Shown here piece after piece: positions 48,064 through 61,742 of a stretch of 64,000 nucleotides of DNA (position 1 is the first letter of the stretch; each line of letters begins with the position of its first letter). The translations under genes were made by a program, and so were the position numbers. Location: positions 12,702,074 to 12,766,073 of the forward strand of contig NC_037595.1 in assembly GCF_003073045.1 (NCBI RefSeq), in the 5' to 3' direction. The DNA comes from Pomacea canaliculata. Taxonomy: Eukaryota > Mollusca > Gastropoda > Architaenioglossa > Ampullariidae. The notes beneath the pieces were generated by a model that was given only the letters and a program-made list of their open reading frames with translations, ran no database searches and was not told the DNA's origin.

Positions 48064-51036
48064 GGTTCTTCCTAACCAGACACATTGTAAAATGTGTGGC
48101 TAAATTATTGACATTTAAGTGACGGTCATAAACTATAATTGCAGTCGTTTCAGCCTGAATTTTTGCCACATTTTGTCTTGGTGGGTAGAGGGTTCTTGGC
48201 ACAAGAAATCTGTTATGCATGAAATGCCCGACCCTTTAGTAAAAAGAAACGTGTTCAAGAAGTCTTTCACATCAATCATAAACCACATGTAAACCATTTC
48301 GCCCACATCTTTTTTTCCCCCAGCTTCAGTATGTCTCCCGCCAGATTTTAAAGGAAACAGCTGAGGGAAAGTCATGTTAATGTTTAGGAAATGTTTTATT
48401 CATGTACGCATTGTCATTGTCTTCTCGTTCGTTAAAGCGTCCAGTTCCTAATGTCCATGCAGGCATGTGAGGAGTTTTGTAAGGCCAGTGTTCCACTTTA
48501 CACTCTGACTATTCGGGTTTCCTGACGATAGCTTTTAAAGACCAATGTAGATTCTTTAACATGCTCATTTATATTTATCTGTAGTTGACATTTTTGACTG
48601 AAAGTGGCAAGTTTTATTTTTGAGAGATTTCCATATAGATATATGATGTCCTGCGTGAAAATGGAGGTATTTTCTCTCATGCTGAGCGGTTATACATCGT
48701 CTAGATGGCAATATACAAATGCATTTACCAGAATGACTTCAAAAATATAAACAGATATGACATGTCTTTGAGGTCTTCGTTGTACTGTCATGAATTTTTA
48801 TGTTCGCGTTTTGTGTGCACCTGTGTGTGTGTGTTTCATAGGTTCAGGATGAAAGACTTATCTGAGTGCAAAATTATTTTTAAATGAGTAAATTTAATTC
48901 ATTAAAATTCCCGAATTCTGAGGTAATAATTCAGATTCCAACACGGAATATGCGCAGTGGAATGTAGGGAAGATAGCTATCAGTTCTTTAAAAAAAAAAA
49001 GGCTTACACCATCCGGCATGAAACATTGGGTTCGACTCATACTAGTGCCAACATGACTACCAAGGTAACCGGCACCACTTATGCTCCTCGCCCTCCCGCT
49101 GGTTGAAACCATTGTTCACTGCCATGAGAGAGAAGAGAACTAAATCTTAACACAGACATGGGGCGGACATAAACTGAGTGACTCGGGAAGGAGATGGGCG
49201 ATGAAAAAGCTTGATGAACTGAGGAGGAACTACAGGAAAACAGTTCAAACAATTGTAGTGGAGCAAGTTTTGAGCCGATTTGCGACTGTCAACTGTCGCC
49301 ATCAAGGACGGGAATGTCGGCGTTGGGGCGATTTATGCTTTGGAAGCTCGGCGGGTCTCTGCAAATATGCACTCTTAATAGGAGGTGGGCATCCAAAGCT
49401 CGCAATGATGTTTTGATTTTACAAACCATGAAATTAAAATGGAAATGTGGTGGAAAAAATAATGAAAAATAATGCTTCACATAAAAAAAAAAAATTCCAT
49501 TCAGATGCCACATTTTTGTCTAAAGAAAAAAGCAAGTCTTTCGACTTTTTGTCCTTAAAGAAACCACAAGGAGTATATTTTTCTGAAAAGTTCCCCATTG
49601 TGGACAGGCTTGCCATGTACCATTTTGAAGGCTTTCTCTCTCTCGCACACACCCACCAAGAAAAAGCTCTGCAGAACACGTACCTAAAATATATATCTAA
49701 TTGGAAGCTAAAATTAGAACTGTCTTGGAAAGGTTTTGATGCAAATAAGTAACAGCCTTTTCTGCACCGTCATCCCCCAGAAGACAGATCATGTTGCTAT
49801 TTCTTTTTAAAATGTGATGAACCCTCGTTCAGTAAAATATGCAAAAGAACTCTTCGCCAACAGATACTGTTTGTTCAGGCAAGGAGACAGGGGCAGCGAG
49901 GACAGACCCCTCCTTGTACTATCCCACAATCCCCCGCTTTGCCTGGCCTTTCCACCTCATTTATTGAGGGGTGGTGAGGATTGATGTTATACTCCGAGCT
50001 AGCAACCCCAAGCTATCAGGGCCAGGCAGGTAGCTAAATATGAGCTGCATTCAGAGACAGAGGTATTATGAAGTTTATTTTCGTGTGACAGCAATTGCAC
50101 AGAAGTATTGTGCAAAAGTGCAGGTACAACCCTTACCTGAGTTTTCTAAAAGTTAAAACTAAATTTTCCCGCTAAAAACTGTTATATGTATGCGTGCATA
50201 CACACATACACAGCCTTCCTTTGTAAGACATACCTCACGGTTTTCAAAAATAATGACATTAGAAATTTGACCAAAATACATTGTGTTTGCTTATGTGAAT
50301 CCAAAAGTCGCCACTCTATACTTGTATTTAACGGATGTTTCTCAAACTGCTTTTGTATCCCATCCCCCACCAGTATATCCTCCACCTTTTGACCCCAACT
50401 TTATCATCATCATTCGTTTCCACACAAAGCCCAAAGCACAAAGCCCATGGACAAACTCTCTGCAGACAAGAAGGAACAAAGAACTTTTATATTGGTCATG
50501 GATGGGTACATAAAGGGAACGTGTGAAGGACCCCGTGAAGATGCTCGTTCACCCTCCACTTGTAGGCGCTGACACGATGTATAAACCCGTGTGAAAGCCA
50601 ACCCTGGTGCACTGACATTTGAATGTCAACGTGTAAAGTCCTCGCTGTCGACATTTGTGAGGAGTTGACACATCAGATAAGAACTGAGAGATGAGAGTAA
50701 GCTGCTTTTTGTGGCCCCACCATTGTTCGCTCTTGGAGATTTATTTAGTTATTTTTCACTTCATGAGTTTTTGCTGGCCTCTTCTACTGTTATTCACGGT
50801 GTTCAAGGGGTAGAAATTTGACTGTCTCCTCTCCTCAGCTTTACCTTCCCTAACCCCCGGACGTGTCAGGTTGTCTTTTCACAGGTAAGTATCTTCGTCA
50901 CACTGGTATCGGGGTGGATCGTCTGCTTGTCTTTGGGTTCGGACGCCGTTGGTCTCACCTCTAGGTTTTCTTCATCCTCGAAATTTCAGAGGATAGATGG
51001 GCAATGGAGTAGATTTATCATGATTTTTTTCTAAAG
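48064..51036. other. Intergenic stretch, no gene supported
   Basis: Only short frames of low-complexity composition. A 101-codon frame at 49,447-49,752 is lysine-rich at a poly-A stretch, has no family resemblance, and I treat it as chance. Confidence 0.5.
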
Positions 51037-51168
51037 ATATCAATAGTCCAAAGGATACGTACACTGAGTACAAGGAAGTTTACACAACTGAAAGCGGTCC
51101 ACAGGTCCCAAACGATCTTCAAGTTTCTTCTTTCTTGGAGCCTGCAGCAGAAAGCTGTCCGCCGCCAG
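51037..51168 (+). CDS. Candidate FN3-type exon (isolated)
   Basis: A 132-nt open segment lies between a TTCTAAAG acceptor and a CCAG|GTAAAA donor, both in phase 1. The peptide includes DTYTEYKEVYTTESGPQVPN and then DLQVSSFLEPAAESCPPP. The pattern of a strand ending in TTESGP followed by VPNDLQV is what a junction between two fibronectin type III domains looks like, and the 1-1 phase matches the FN3 exons at the window's right end. Neighbouring exons of the same gene were not identified close by. It could be the first visible exon of the FN3 gene at 61.7-63.9 kb, a separate FN3 gene, or an orphan fragment. Confidence 0.45.
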
Positions 51169-53186
51169 GTAAAACTTCTCACCTGGCCATTGAAGCTTGC
51201 GCCACCACCCGTGTCAGCTCCAGGGTGCGCCAGTCTAGTGGTGCGAGTTTCTGGTGTACACCACTACCACGCTGCAGGGGAGTGAGGGCGGTGGACAGGA
51301 GGGGAGACATACCCGAATAAGACCTCCACAGAGTGCCCGGATGTGAACTGAGGGGGAGAATGTAGTACATGACTCGAGTCAGGTCTTGAAGCAAGCGTTC
51401 ATAATGGGTGAATCCACTCCCGTAGTTTTAATGAGGTTCTCACAAGATAATGATTGGTCAGTAAGTATTTTTTTCATTTATTATTATCTTCATCAGTATT
51501 ATTTCGTTCTGTGATAATCTTCATACGCATTTTTTTCTGATGAACTTCAGAATGCCTTAAAAATTTTAGTGATCGCTGGTGTTACAGTTAAAGCTATCTC
51601 TCAATTACCTTTTCGGGGTTTTTTTCTGGTTTCATCTGTGGCCAGCTTCTGTATGCCAGGACTAAATGTTTTATCGACTTAATTAAATATTGTCCCTGGT
51701 CCAACCTCTAAAAAAAGCTCGAACTTTTTGATTCTACAATAGATGCGTCAATATTTATATTTGAATTATACCCATTACGACAGTCGGGGGACTTCCATAC
51801 AATGAAGGGAACTCATGCTTTCATTTGAGCAGAGTTTGCTTAGGTTGACATAGTGAAGCTCTTCAATGGTTGCAATGTTCAAGTGCGAGAAAGAGGGATA
51901 CGAATTCTTTGTGATTGACAACATCCAAACCTTGTATATTAACCCGTTCGACACCAAGTGTATCGTTTTACTAAAGCTGCTGTAAATTTGTTTGATTTCA
52001 TCTGAAGGCAACATGCTGTTCTTGGATATTTTGTTGAAAAGTGAATTTAGAATAATTATGGCGAGTCGAGAATGGAACGGGCGAAACGAGTTCGCAGAGG
52101 CTTTTATTCGAAAATATTCCAAAATGTATTTGCTAAACAGCAAGACATATATCCTTCTTTAAACATATAAACACATTTCAAAAAGCAGTAAATAATAAAA
52201 TTATTTTATCATGGCTGCGACGCAAAAGAAAAGATTTTATGTCTATTCCAGTTGGACATCCGATCCAGAGGATCTTGTTCGAATTTTCATTAGGAAGAGT
52301 CAGAACTGCATCTTTTTAAACCGGATGGGATACATTACTTTCTTGTCAGACAAACGGTCTTCAAACCGAATTACATGTCTACTCTCATCTTACTCTTATC
52401 TCTCAGTTCTTATCTGATTTGTCAACACTTCACAAATAAAAGTGTTATGCACTCACATTTTGATGACCCCATCATACAATTATTGATAACAGGAACCCAT
52501 CTGTAGATGGACGTGGGATGATAATTCACAGGAAGAGGAACAAAAAGTATGATTGTTGCCGGATTCATATTTATATTTTCACGCCTGGTTCTTCACGTGA
52601 AGAGATGTGTAGAGCGATGACATGGTGGATGCATCTTCAATCATGATTGATATTTGACTGGACTCTGTAATCCATACCAGCTCATGTACGGGATGGTGGC
52701 AGTGAATGGGTTAAACTCACTCACAACTCGTCATCGTCAGTGACATGCCAACCGACCACGATTTAAAAAAAAAATTTTTTTTGAACTAGTTGAGTGTCGG
52801 GAAGGGTCAAGAAAAAACTTCACACAGAATCTCTTCGTCTTGTTTGCGCACGACTCATGTAGGTGACTCAAACAAGTTCCCTCCTCATGTTTCAGTCTCA
52901 AAAACACTCAATGCAACAGGCTTTTATTATCTTCTTTTGAAAGGGTTGAAAAGTTCGTTGGAAATACAGATGGTATCTTGATGAATTGCATCTATGTATT
53001 TACAATGATAACAGTGGCAGAACAAAGACTCGTGTTTTCATCGCTGAACACTAACCTTCGTATATGAAAGGAAAGTTGATTTTTTTTCTTTTCATTTTTT
53101 TTAGTGTCAGCCAAGTATTAGTCTCCGACAAATGTAATCATTGTACGGGAGGTTTTAATGTATCACTAGGAAGGCCCATTTTTTCT

Positions 53187-53215
53187 CTCTCAATGAGGGG
53201 GAGAGAGAGAGAGAA
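53187..53215. repeat. CT/GA simple-sequence patch
   Basis: TCTCTC followed by a GAGAGAGAGAGA run; short microsatellite. Confidence 0.6.
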
Positions 53216-54273
53216 GTGGAGGGGGAGATAGTGTTCGTGTATGTGGATTCCCCAAGGGTTTTAAAGATGTTTTATTTTGAAGAATGTGCATATGATCTGA
53301 GTGGGTAGGTGAGAGTGCACTGTACTGCACTCTCAGGTAATGTGTTAATATATCTGCTGTACGCATGTTGTATGTAGAGAAATTTGTAAATATGCATACT
53401 AGGATATTATTTTAACTGGTCTTGTTTATAGCTATTGTTATATGATTTATTTACTATTTAATGAGTTGATTTTGATCACATGCATCCTTATCGGAGACAA
53501 AGTTTTTGTCTTTTTAAATAATCAGTCATCTCTCTCTCTTTCCTCTCTCTTTTATACACTCAGGTGCAAGCAAGCAAGCAAACACACACACAGAGGAGTC
53601 ATCGTTATTCTGACGCACACAACTGGATGACTGAAAATAAACATGCTGAACACCAAGACTAAAGCATTGTTCATTGGCTCCAGACACTGAAAAAACCGCC
53701 TGTATTTTGTCTCCTTCTCTAGTTTCCAATTGTCTGCACCACAATCCCCTTATCGTCCACCGTTAATAAGAATCTTATCGTCATTCTGAACACCTAATTC
53801 TCCATGTAGTATCATGTCTTCTTTTTGACAAAAACTTGGGGTTTTTCATCTCCTTGGCCTCTCCATGAATCCACACTGAGTACTGATGTCAGCATCAAAC
53901 TAGTTTCTCTTTTTCTCTCACGATTGAATGACTGCATATCCCTATTTACTGGTCTCCCTGTTGCCATCCACTCCCCTTTCCAAAAACTTAAAATTAACAT
54001 CACTTTCCTTTCTTTACGTTCTCGTCTTTTTTTCTTACATTAAAAATTTTCCTGCCAAGGTTTTTATTCTCAGCGCAGGACTCATACTCATCGTTATCTC
54101 CGACATACTAGTTGATCTCTTATTGTCTCTCTTTCTCTTTCTCAATTTTCCTTCCTTACAATCGGTTAATTAACTATACATTCTTTCTCTTTTTTAGTTC
54201 AAGTCTTTCACGGATACAAATCTACACCATGATGAAAATGGTGAGTATTTTAATTTTTAGGTAGCGAGGCTAG

Positions 54274-54297
54274 TTTATTTTTTTTTTTTTTTTTTTT
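54274..54297. repeat. Poly-T tract
   Basis: A run of about 23 bases, nearly all T, within AT-rich DNA; it ends in GTC. Confidence 0.75.
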
Positions 54298-57205
54298 GTC
54301 TTTCTTTCTCTTTGCCTACACATATTAGTGAAGAAAACATCCATTATCACATCATGTCTGTCATTACAATTTTTGCGTCGCTCCCCGACTGTTGGCCTGT
54401 CGCCGCCCATCATTGCCCTGCAAGTTGACACACACACCTGTCTCTGTAAGCCGTGGATTAATAAACAAAATATTTCTGCATTCAAGTGGACTCTAGTATC
54501 ATCTGTTTAATATCTGTAACCACGGTGTGTGAAGTACCAGCTACTGTGCCAAGACAATTTAATATGACATTAACAGTCCAACCGTCACACTACATGTAAA
54601 TACCGTTGCTGAAGCTTGACATGGAGTATATTTTAGAATTATTCAGAAAAAAAGGAAGAATCATTGAGATGACAAGCTTAAATACAGACCAACCGACTTC
54701 CAAAACATATGTTGTCGAGATCCATCAAATAAATCAGAACTTGTCTCACTGCTATGCTGAAGTGTAGACGCTGTGAAAGTATGAAAGAGTGAAAGTGTAT
54801 AATAAAACAGTTTTCTAAAGATGTATTTCAACATTAAAGTTCATAATAAGTTCATTTTTGGGAGAGTCAGTAAGTCCATACAGCCTCAGCATACAAAATG
54901 GCTGCCAAATGAAATCAGTCGTTTAGAAATTATATCTTTCTGTCGCTGCGTGTCAATCATTCTTTTTACATTCTTCAGTGTGAAATCGAGCACATGCAGG
55001 TGTTCCATTATCATGCTTTTATATTATCGGCATTCCAGAAATTACACAGGAAGGAAGCGATCATAAAATTGAACCAAGCTTGGGGTGACAACAATTTATG
55101 ATCAGATAGGTTCAAATTTTGTTGACTGCTTGCACATGATATCCTTACTATAACACAATTCATCTACAGATTAATAAACTGACCATTGCAAAGAACACTA
55201 GAAATATTAAAAGTCATTCGCATCAATAACCAGCTTTCCTCGCGTACACACATATACAAATACATATTTAACTTGATGACAGACCACGCAGTAGGTGGTA
55301 CAGTCAACAAACAGATGCTGCCAGTGATGTGATGATACATGCCCCACGAAACCAACAGCTGTTTTGTATGTAATGTGATGGAAAAAAACATGTTACCCTA
55401 TATGAGCTGGATAAATTTGCTACTCGCAGGTAGTGGCAATTCCGTTTTCATAGCCTCCATGTCGACCTCTTAATCAGCGAGTAACTGAATGGATTGTGCT
55501 AATGCAGCAGACAGTCTGTTAAAACAAGGTGCAAGTGATAAGACTACAACATCGTAAACACGATAGTTAAAATAATATTACTGGACCGCAAGTCTACTTA
55601 CCGGCTGTCTCTCTCCGGGTCACGGACATGGGACGAGTCGCCATTGCCCGACGGTTTACTCTCAACCAGCCAGTCACATCGCCAACTATCCTCATTACTA
55701 TTCTCATAATTCCCCTTGCTTGTGTGCAGCTTTATAAGAGTAAAACTATCGAGATTTGCTAAAGGGATGGAGACAAGTTTGGCAACCCATGTTGAAGAAA
55801 AGCTGCTGAAGAAACAATATCCAAGAGGTGTTTTGTTACTGTAAAAGATACATACTAGAGATGTTGAAGAGATCTAACATAAGTCTGGACATCAATTCAT
55901 AAGACAAAGCTGACCGGATCCATTACAATCTCTTACAACCACACCTCTCCTGGCTACACTTGGATGACTAAATAAATGTTGAAGTTTACCTTCCGTGTCG
56001 GTCTCGAACTACTTCACGGTCCTGTCTCTTAGCATCAGAACCGACTCAGTGATTGCCCTGGATACTTAAACATCGTCTGGGGGTTTCAAAGTTCATTCTG
56101 GCGATGGGTGAGTCTTTACAGTGTAATTTGAACTAACTGGCATGATGACTCGAGCTGAGAAATATAAAATAATTAAGGAAGACTAAAACATACAACTTTC
56201 TTACTCATGTATTTCGCAGTCCTGTAAACTTTTATGACAGTTTGACCGATTTTGTGTTCCGCAATGTTTGGTATGGCTTCGCATTTAGCACCGCTTTTGT
56301 ATGTAGGTACTAGTTAATATTCATCTTTCTCTTTGTCTGTGTATCCTCCATGCGTACAATAATGTTCATTAAATAATAATGCCCTGTGCCCAGCAAGAAA
56401 GTCCCCCAATCCAGTCTTTAAGAAATGCCCCAGTGACAGTAATAGCTCTTGCTATTTCTCATCGAAAAAAATGTTCCACTGAAGACAATCACCAGTGACT
56501 GGAGAGTAACATAGGGTTAACTCATGTTCGCTGGAGGGTTACCTCCCCATTTACACCAAAAGCACGTGTGTTCCGCTTGACTCACAGTTTTGTCCATTTG
56601 TGACTGGTTCACAGCTGCAGGTTGTAGATCATTTTTATGGAGGTTAATGCGTGCATGCGAAACAAAAGCAGAACTTAGCTCGCTTTATTATACTTGATTT
56701 ATGTGCTTCAGCAGGCACTCACACCGTTGGATTTGAATGTACATTTTCTCACTCATCGCTCATTGCCCTCCCGACACCTGGGAAAATAAAGAGAGGCTTT
56801 TATTGTTTATTTTTATGTTTTATTTCCAAGCCCAGATACACTCCGAGCTCAGCTCAGATTATATCCTATTAAAAATTGACTTAGATGTCTGTTTTTCCGT
56901 AGCCAAACTAAGTTTTTAATGCACCAAGTGACTTGGTTATTAATGTATCCCTGATGTCGTGAGATAGTAATTACTGAGGTTTATTTCCATGAACCATGTT
57001 TTTTTATTTCTCTATCGTCTAGATCAAGAGCAATTGTAATCCAGTTAAGCTATCACTGCGTAGGGGAGGAAATTAATTTTATGGTCTGGTTGTCGGCTAC
57101 TAACACAGTTATTTGTCCTTTTTCACTCGAAATGAAATTATTCGAGTGTTTACCATCATTCAAAGGTTTTTTCAATACTGCCGGCAAGGTTTTATTCTAC
57201 CGCAG

Positions 57206-57252
57206 AATCAGCCTCTGTCCATGTTGACATAGAAGAACAAACACTTTTTCAG
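57206..57252 (+). CDS. Possible short FN3-type exon
   Basis: A 47-nt open segment lies between TACCGCAG and CAG|GTTAGT, entering in phase 1 and leaving in phase 0, as the first exons of the FN3 domains at the window's right end do. It encodes SASVHVDIEEQTLFQ after a split codon, which fits the first strand of a domain. Because the segment is so short, chance is a real alternative. Confidence 0.25.
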
Positions 57253-60200
57253 GTTAGTAAGATTGGTTTATGCGGCGGAGGCAAAGGAACATACTGCGAT
57301 AGCTGCTGGCAATGAAACGAGGAACGAATCATCTGTAGATTGAGTTAACAACCTTGCTGAATTTCAAGGTGACCACACTGTGGTGCTTTGATGCCTTCTT
57401 TATATTCTTTGCGAAGAACGAAAAGACCGAAGCTGTGTGGTATGGGAGACTAGAAGAATCGTGAAAGGACGCTAAACCGTTTGACAACCTGGCACACATT
57501 TTTCTGTTATGAAAACGGCTTTTCAGAAGCACCTCCCAAGAGAGTGAAATGAAATTGAAAAACATTTTTAATCAAAAAGTCTGAAGGGATATCAGCTGCT
57601 TTTCTGTGACTTTGTATGCAGCGGGTCAAGGAAATTATATCTTTCATTTTCAACGCAGATAGATACCAAAGATACTATAATAACGAGCATACTTCTCTAT
57701 GATGTTACCCACTGGTGCAAAGTCCGAGTTAAAAGTCTAGTGGGATACTTTTTATTTTCTAATGACTGCCTTAAGATGAAATCAAGGTGTTTTGAATATA
57801 TAATGTTCTAAAAATTACTGGTGCAGAAAACAGTATCCTTTTCTCTGTAGTATCGAGGTACACGCGTATTAATATCACCATGCACAGGTCAAGGTCGACA
57901 GCAATGACGTCAGCATTTAATATTTACAGGTCAACGCTCTGCCGTTGTCTCTTTTATAGGCCCTCAGCCAGTCAAGGCAGCTGAGACTATTTTCTGAAGC
58001 GTTTGCATCGTGTAAGACGTGGTGTATATTTTTCCTCGACGAGTTTAATTAAGTTTGTCGGCGTGTTTCTTGACAATGGCAGTTGCTATACGCCAAACAG
58101 AAAAAGTAGAGAAACAGTATATGAGCGTGAAGCTTGTATGTCCTCCGCGTTTTTTAAAGCCAAAATAGTAGCACGTTATAAACCTCGAACACGTATCGTC
58201 CCCGCCCCCCGACGATTTCGCTCGAGCCGCTTCTCGTTCGGCTATAGCGAAATACAAACCCACACGACATCGTCTTTATTAATCCTTTTCAGGAAACACA
58301 CACACACTTATCGTCTTGAGAACAATTCAGGATGTCATGATCAAAAGTCAGTTTTTTTCCCACGGACTAGTTCACTAGGATTCCGCTGTGGGATTTTTTT
58401 TTTTTTACTTTCAAGTCGTATACCAGCATCATTCTGACCTTTAGAAACAGGATGCCATGCTAAGTGTCCGTATTCGGGGGGGGGAGGTCAGTATGTGAAC
58501 AGCGACACTGAGCGCATCGCTTTCTCGAGCTACGTCATACATGACGCACAGTCACCTGCATATCCCAGCGTCCTCAGCTGTCGCACGGGGTACTCGTACA
58601 CATATAACTCGTACCACAGTCGAGTATCCTTCCACATAATGTATTTACCTAACTTTCCGATATCTATCTCTCTATAGCAAATTTGACTTTCTTGTCCCTG
58701 GAAGACGCTAGCACACAATAAAAGTGTTTCTGAGGACAAAGGTGTGTCTCACTCCCACAGAAACTGCTTCTTCCGTAGAAGCACTCAGCTCCAATGACAA
58801 TGACACCGATCGACTCTTGAGGTCCCAATGGAGCAATTGTTAAATACATGAAGATGCACTATTGTACAATAAGTTAAAAATAAAAGTCGGAACAAGTTCA
58901 CTGCGAGTGCAGCGTAAAATGTACATTAGCAGGTGAAAGGAAGGCCAAGTATATATCTACTATAAAACCACTTGCATTAAGAATAATCATGTATGCATCC
59001 TTCCAGCAACAGGATACATCTGTTGGCAGGATCAGCTTTTGTTTTGATTGACTCATTGACTATAAACACACGTTCTGCACAGCCATGTCAGATCACAATA
59101 TATCAAGCTGAGGTTTTACTCGTGGTGTTAGAAGAACAGTCATCACTGACTGGAACCCTCTGTACGAATGAGTTCATCCACAGTTCAAGGATGGTGTCAC
59201 TGATTATTGCACCACTTGCACGAGGAACATGAATTTGTAACCTGACAAAGTGGAATGGGGGAAAAAAAACAAAGCTGCGAAAGTTTTTTCAGGAGAAGGT
59301 CTCCTTGTTCTCATGTTTATAGTAGGCGTCATTCGCTGCTGACTTGAACGACTTCAATAAAAGCAGCCACATCGAAACAGCATTCTTTTGTGAAAATAAA
59401 TCCCGACTTTTTAAGAACTCTTTTCTCTCCCGTTTGTGGTATCAGACATTTTGCGGGCAGGGATAATGTCGCGGAAGTTTCGTCTTAGATTTGAATTATG
59501 TTATTGTGTTACCTCTATGAAATGCAGATGAGAATAAGTAAATCTATTAGTTGAGACTTGCTGGTTTCACCTGAGGTCGATTATCGACGTCACATTAAGT
59601 AGAAATCCGTGAGGGTCAGAGTTAGAACAGGCTAGAGGCACTAACGTTAGTGGAACATACTGTGCACGTCAAGTTCGACAGAAAACCTCGTCTGCTCAGA
59701 AGTAATCGAATTGTCATACACAAGTCTAAGAGGTTACCCTGGGAGTTAGCTGCTATCACTAAAAGCTTTTTTTGAGACAATATTTTTAGCTACACGATTG
59801 TTTATTGGCAGATACATTAACAAATATATTCTCTTACACAACGCCTACAAATAGAGCTGTTTAACGGATCCTTAATGGTCGTTAGTTCAGGTGCTTTCTT
59901 TCTTTCTTGCTTGCTTTCTTTCTTTCTCACCCTCCCCCATTGTCCTCGTCTCTGATCCGTCGATCTGTCTGTCCGTCTGAGCCCTCCGTGCCACAGCGGG
60001 TCAGGAAGAGAGAGAGAGTGGAGATGACAGCCAATCAGCTATCACCACAAGTCACTTTAGCAATGGCAAGACACTATTGTGAGTGGATGAGATAAATTAT
60101 CTAGCACACTGGGCCTGGTCGACACGACTTGGCTACGTACGCTAATCGACGGAAGTGGCTGATAACGGTAAAGGTAGCCGCCACTGCGCGACTTGCTGAA

Positions 60201-61190
60201 CGTCGCAGCGTGTTAGAACCGTCGCAGTCTGCAACAATTAAACTGTAATTTAAATTCTTGAATTACAGATTATTTTTTCAGAAAAAAATCTGTATCAAAC
60301 TTTACGAAGTTGGTTGCTGAAGGCGTTCAGACCGTTTTCTAGACTCCGCCTTCACTCAGCTGTCGACTGGTGTGATGTCAGCCTATGGATAGAGTGAAAA
60401 GAAAGGTTTTGTAATCGGTAGACGGATAATCAATAGCAGTATTGATAGGACATTCTACTCTTGACTGCTCCAGAGAGTATATCCTACTAGTTCTGCTCTT
60501 TCAACGGTAGCGGGACTATATATTCAGAGAGTTTCTACATGTCTTGGCAAACGTTCGTGTGTGAGCCAGACATCGGATACCTCGACCTTTCTCTACTGGG
60601 TTAAGAACAAGTAAGTGGGTAGAAGACGATTTACTTATGTCAGAGAAAAATAAATCCTTGATTTACGTGCTGTCGACTACGCGATTTAAAATATTTTTTT
60701 AAAGAGGTTTAAGGTGTCCCTACGGAACCCCGCTGTGTTTACTACCTGTTGTAGTTTACAGGACAGTTTTAGGAAGAAAACATCGTAGTTTATTTTGATT
60801 ATCTAATCTTTTGTTCTCTTTTTTCCTTCTTATCCTCATCATCGACACTTTGGTAAATAATTTAAAATTATAAGCAAATGTTTTAAAGGAGTCGTAATAC
60901 GTTGACAATAAAGCAAATCATATAATACGCAAATCTTAAAATATACACTGAAGATGAATACAGCATGCATGCACAGACTACATCAAAAATGCATTAACAC
61001 ACCAATAACACAGCAATAAAGTACAGGATATATATGTATCCGGCAGTCAGGTAGGAGAGGCAGAGAAAGACTAGTTAGAGCACGTGGTCAGACGAGTTTT
61101 GAGTGAACTTCTAGAGGCAGCACAGAGAACAAGAGGAAGCGTGAGTAAATTTTGGGAACTTCTGTGACGAGCCCTATACTAGACACCAAT
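57253..61190. other. Non-coding stretch before the assembly gap
   Basis: No convincing exon. A frame at 58,993-59,232 is open on the plus strand for 79 codons but resembles no family I know. A CTTT-rich run lies near 59,897-59,928 and a poly-G run near 58,478. Confidence 0.45.
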
Positions 61191-61290
61191 NNNNNNNNNN
61201 NNNNNNNNNNNNNNNNNNNNNNNNNNNNNNNNNNNNNNNNNNNNNNNNNNNNNNNNNNNNNNNNNNNNNNNNNNNNNNNNNNNNNNNNNN
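61191..61290. other. Assembly gap of 100 N
   Basis: Exactly 100 unknown bases, the usual placeholder for a scaffold join of unknown size. Upstream exons of the FN3 gene could be missing here. The sequence just right of the gap (poly-G and poly-T runs) is poor-looking. Confidence 0.99.
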
Positions 61291-61742
61291 CTCCAGGGGG
61301 GGGAAAATCCGTCCCCTGGGGAACTCCACCTAACTACACTCTGTTATCTCCGCCAAACAGAGCTTGGTTTTTTTCTCTTATACTACAGCTACAGGGGGCG
61401 CTTTTTTTTTCTACTAACAAAAACCCAATTGTAACAGGTAGATGTCTCAGCTCTTTCATGGAACTTTAACCTGAAACTATGGCAAGCTAAAGGTCCTTTT
61501 TCAATATTCCAGAAGCCGAGTGGTTGTATTTATTTTTGTTGATTTCTCAAGTGACAAAAGAAAAGGTGACATGTACCATCGAAAGTATCTCTTAGCATGG
61601 TTATGCAATTTACCAGTTAAAAAGTTAACATGTAATAAAATTCTCACATTACCCTTTTCCTTCTTAAGAACTGGATCATCCTCGTCATCATCATCGTCGT
61701 CGCCGTTATTAATCATGACTAATATGATACAATTTCTTGCAG

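Larger units (their letters stand above)
51169..57205. other. Mostly non-coding stretch between candidate FN3 exons
   Basis: Contains the simple repeats listed, a T-rich tract, and short frames without family resemblance. A 43-nt segment at 54,198-54,240 sits between TTTTTTAG and GTGAGT and could be a microexon, but the peptide is too short to judge. If the FN3 exons on either side belong to one gene, this is intron. Confidence 0.4.

Noticed and set aside
51775..52143. 122-codon minus-strand frame, considered as a transposase remnant
   Set aside because: No transposase motif could be recognised and no terminal repeats flank it.
58003..58437. 144-codon plus-strand frame, Arg- and Phe-rich
   Set aside because: No similarity to a known family, and the 3' part runs over an A/C repeat and poly-T.
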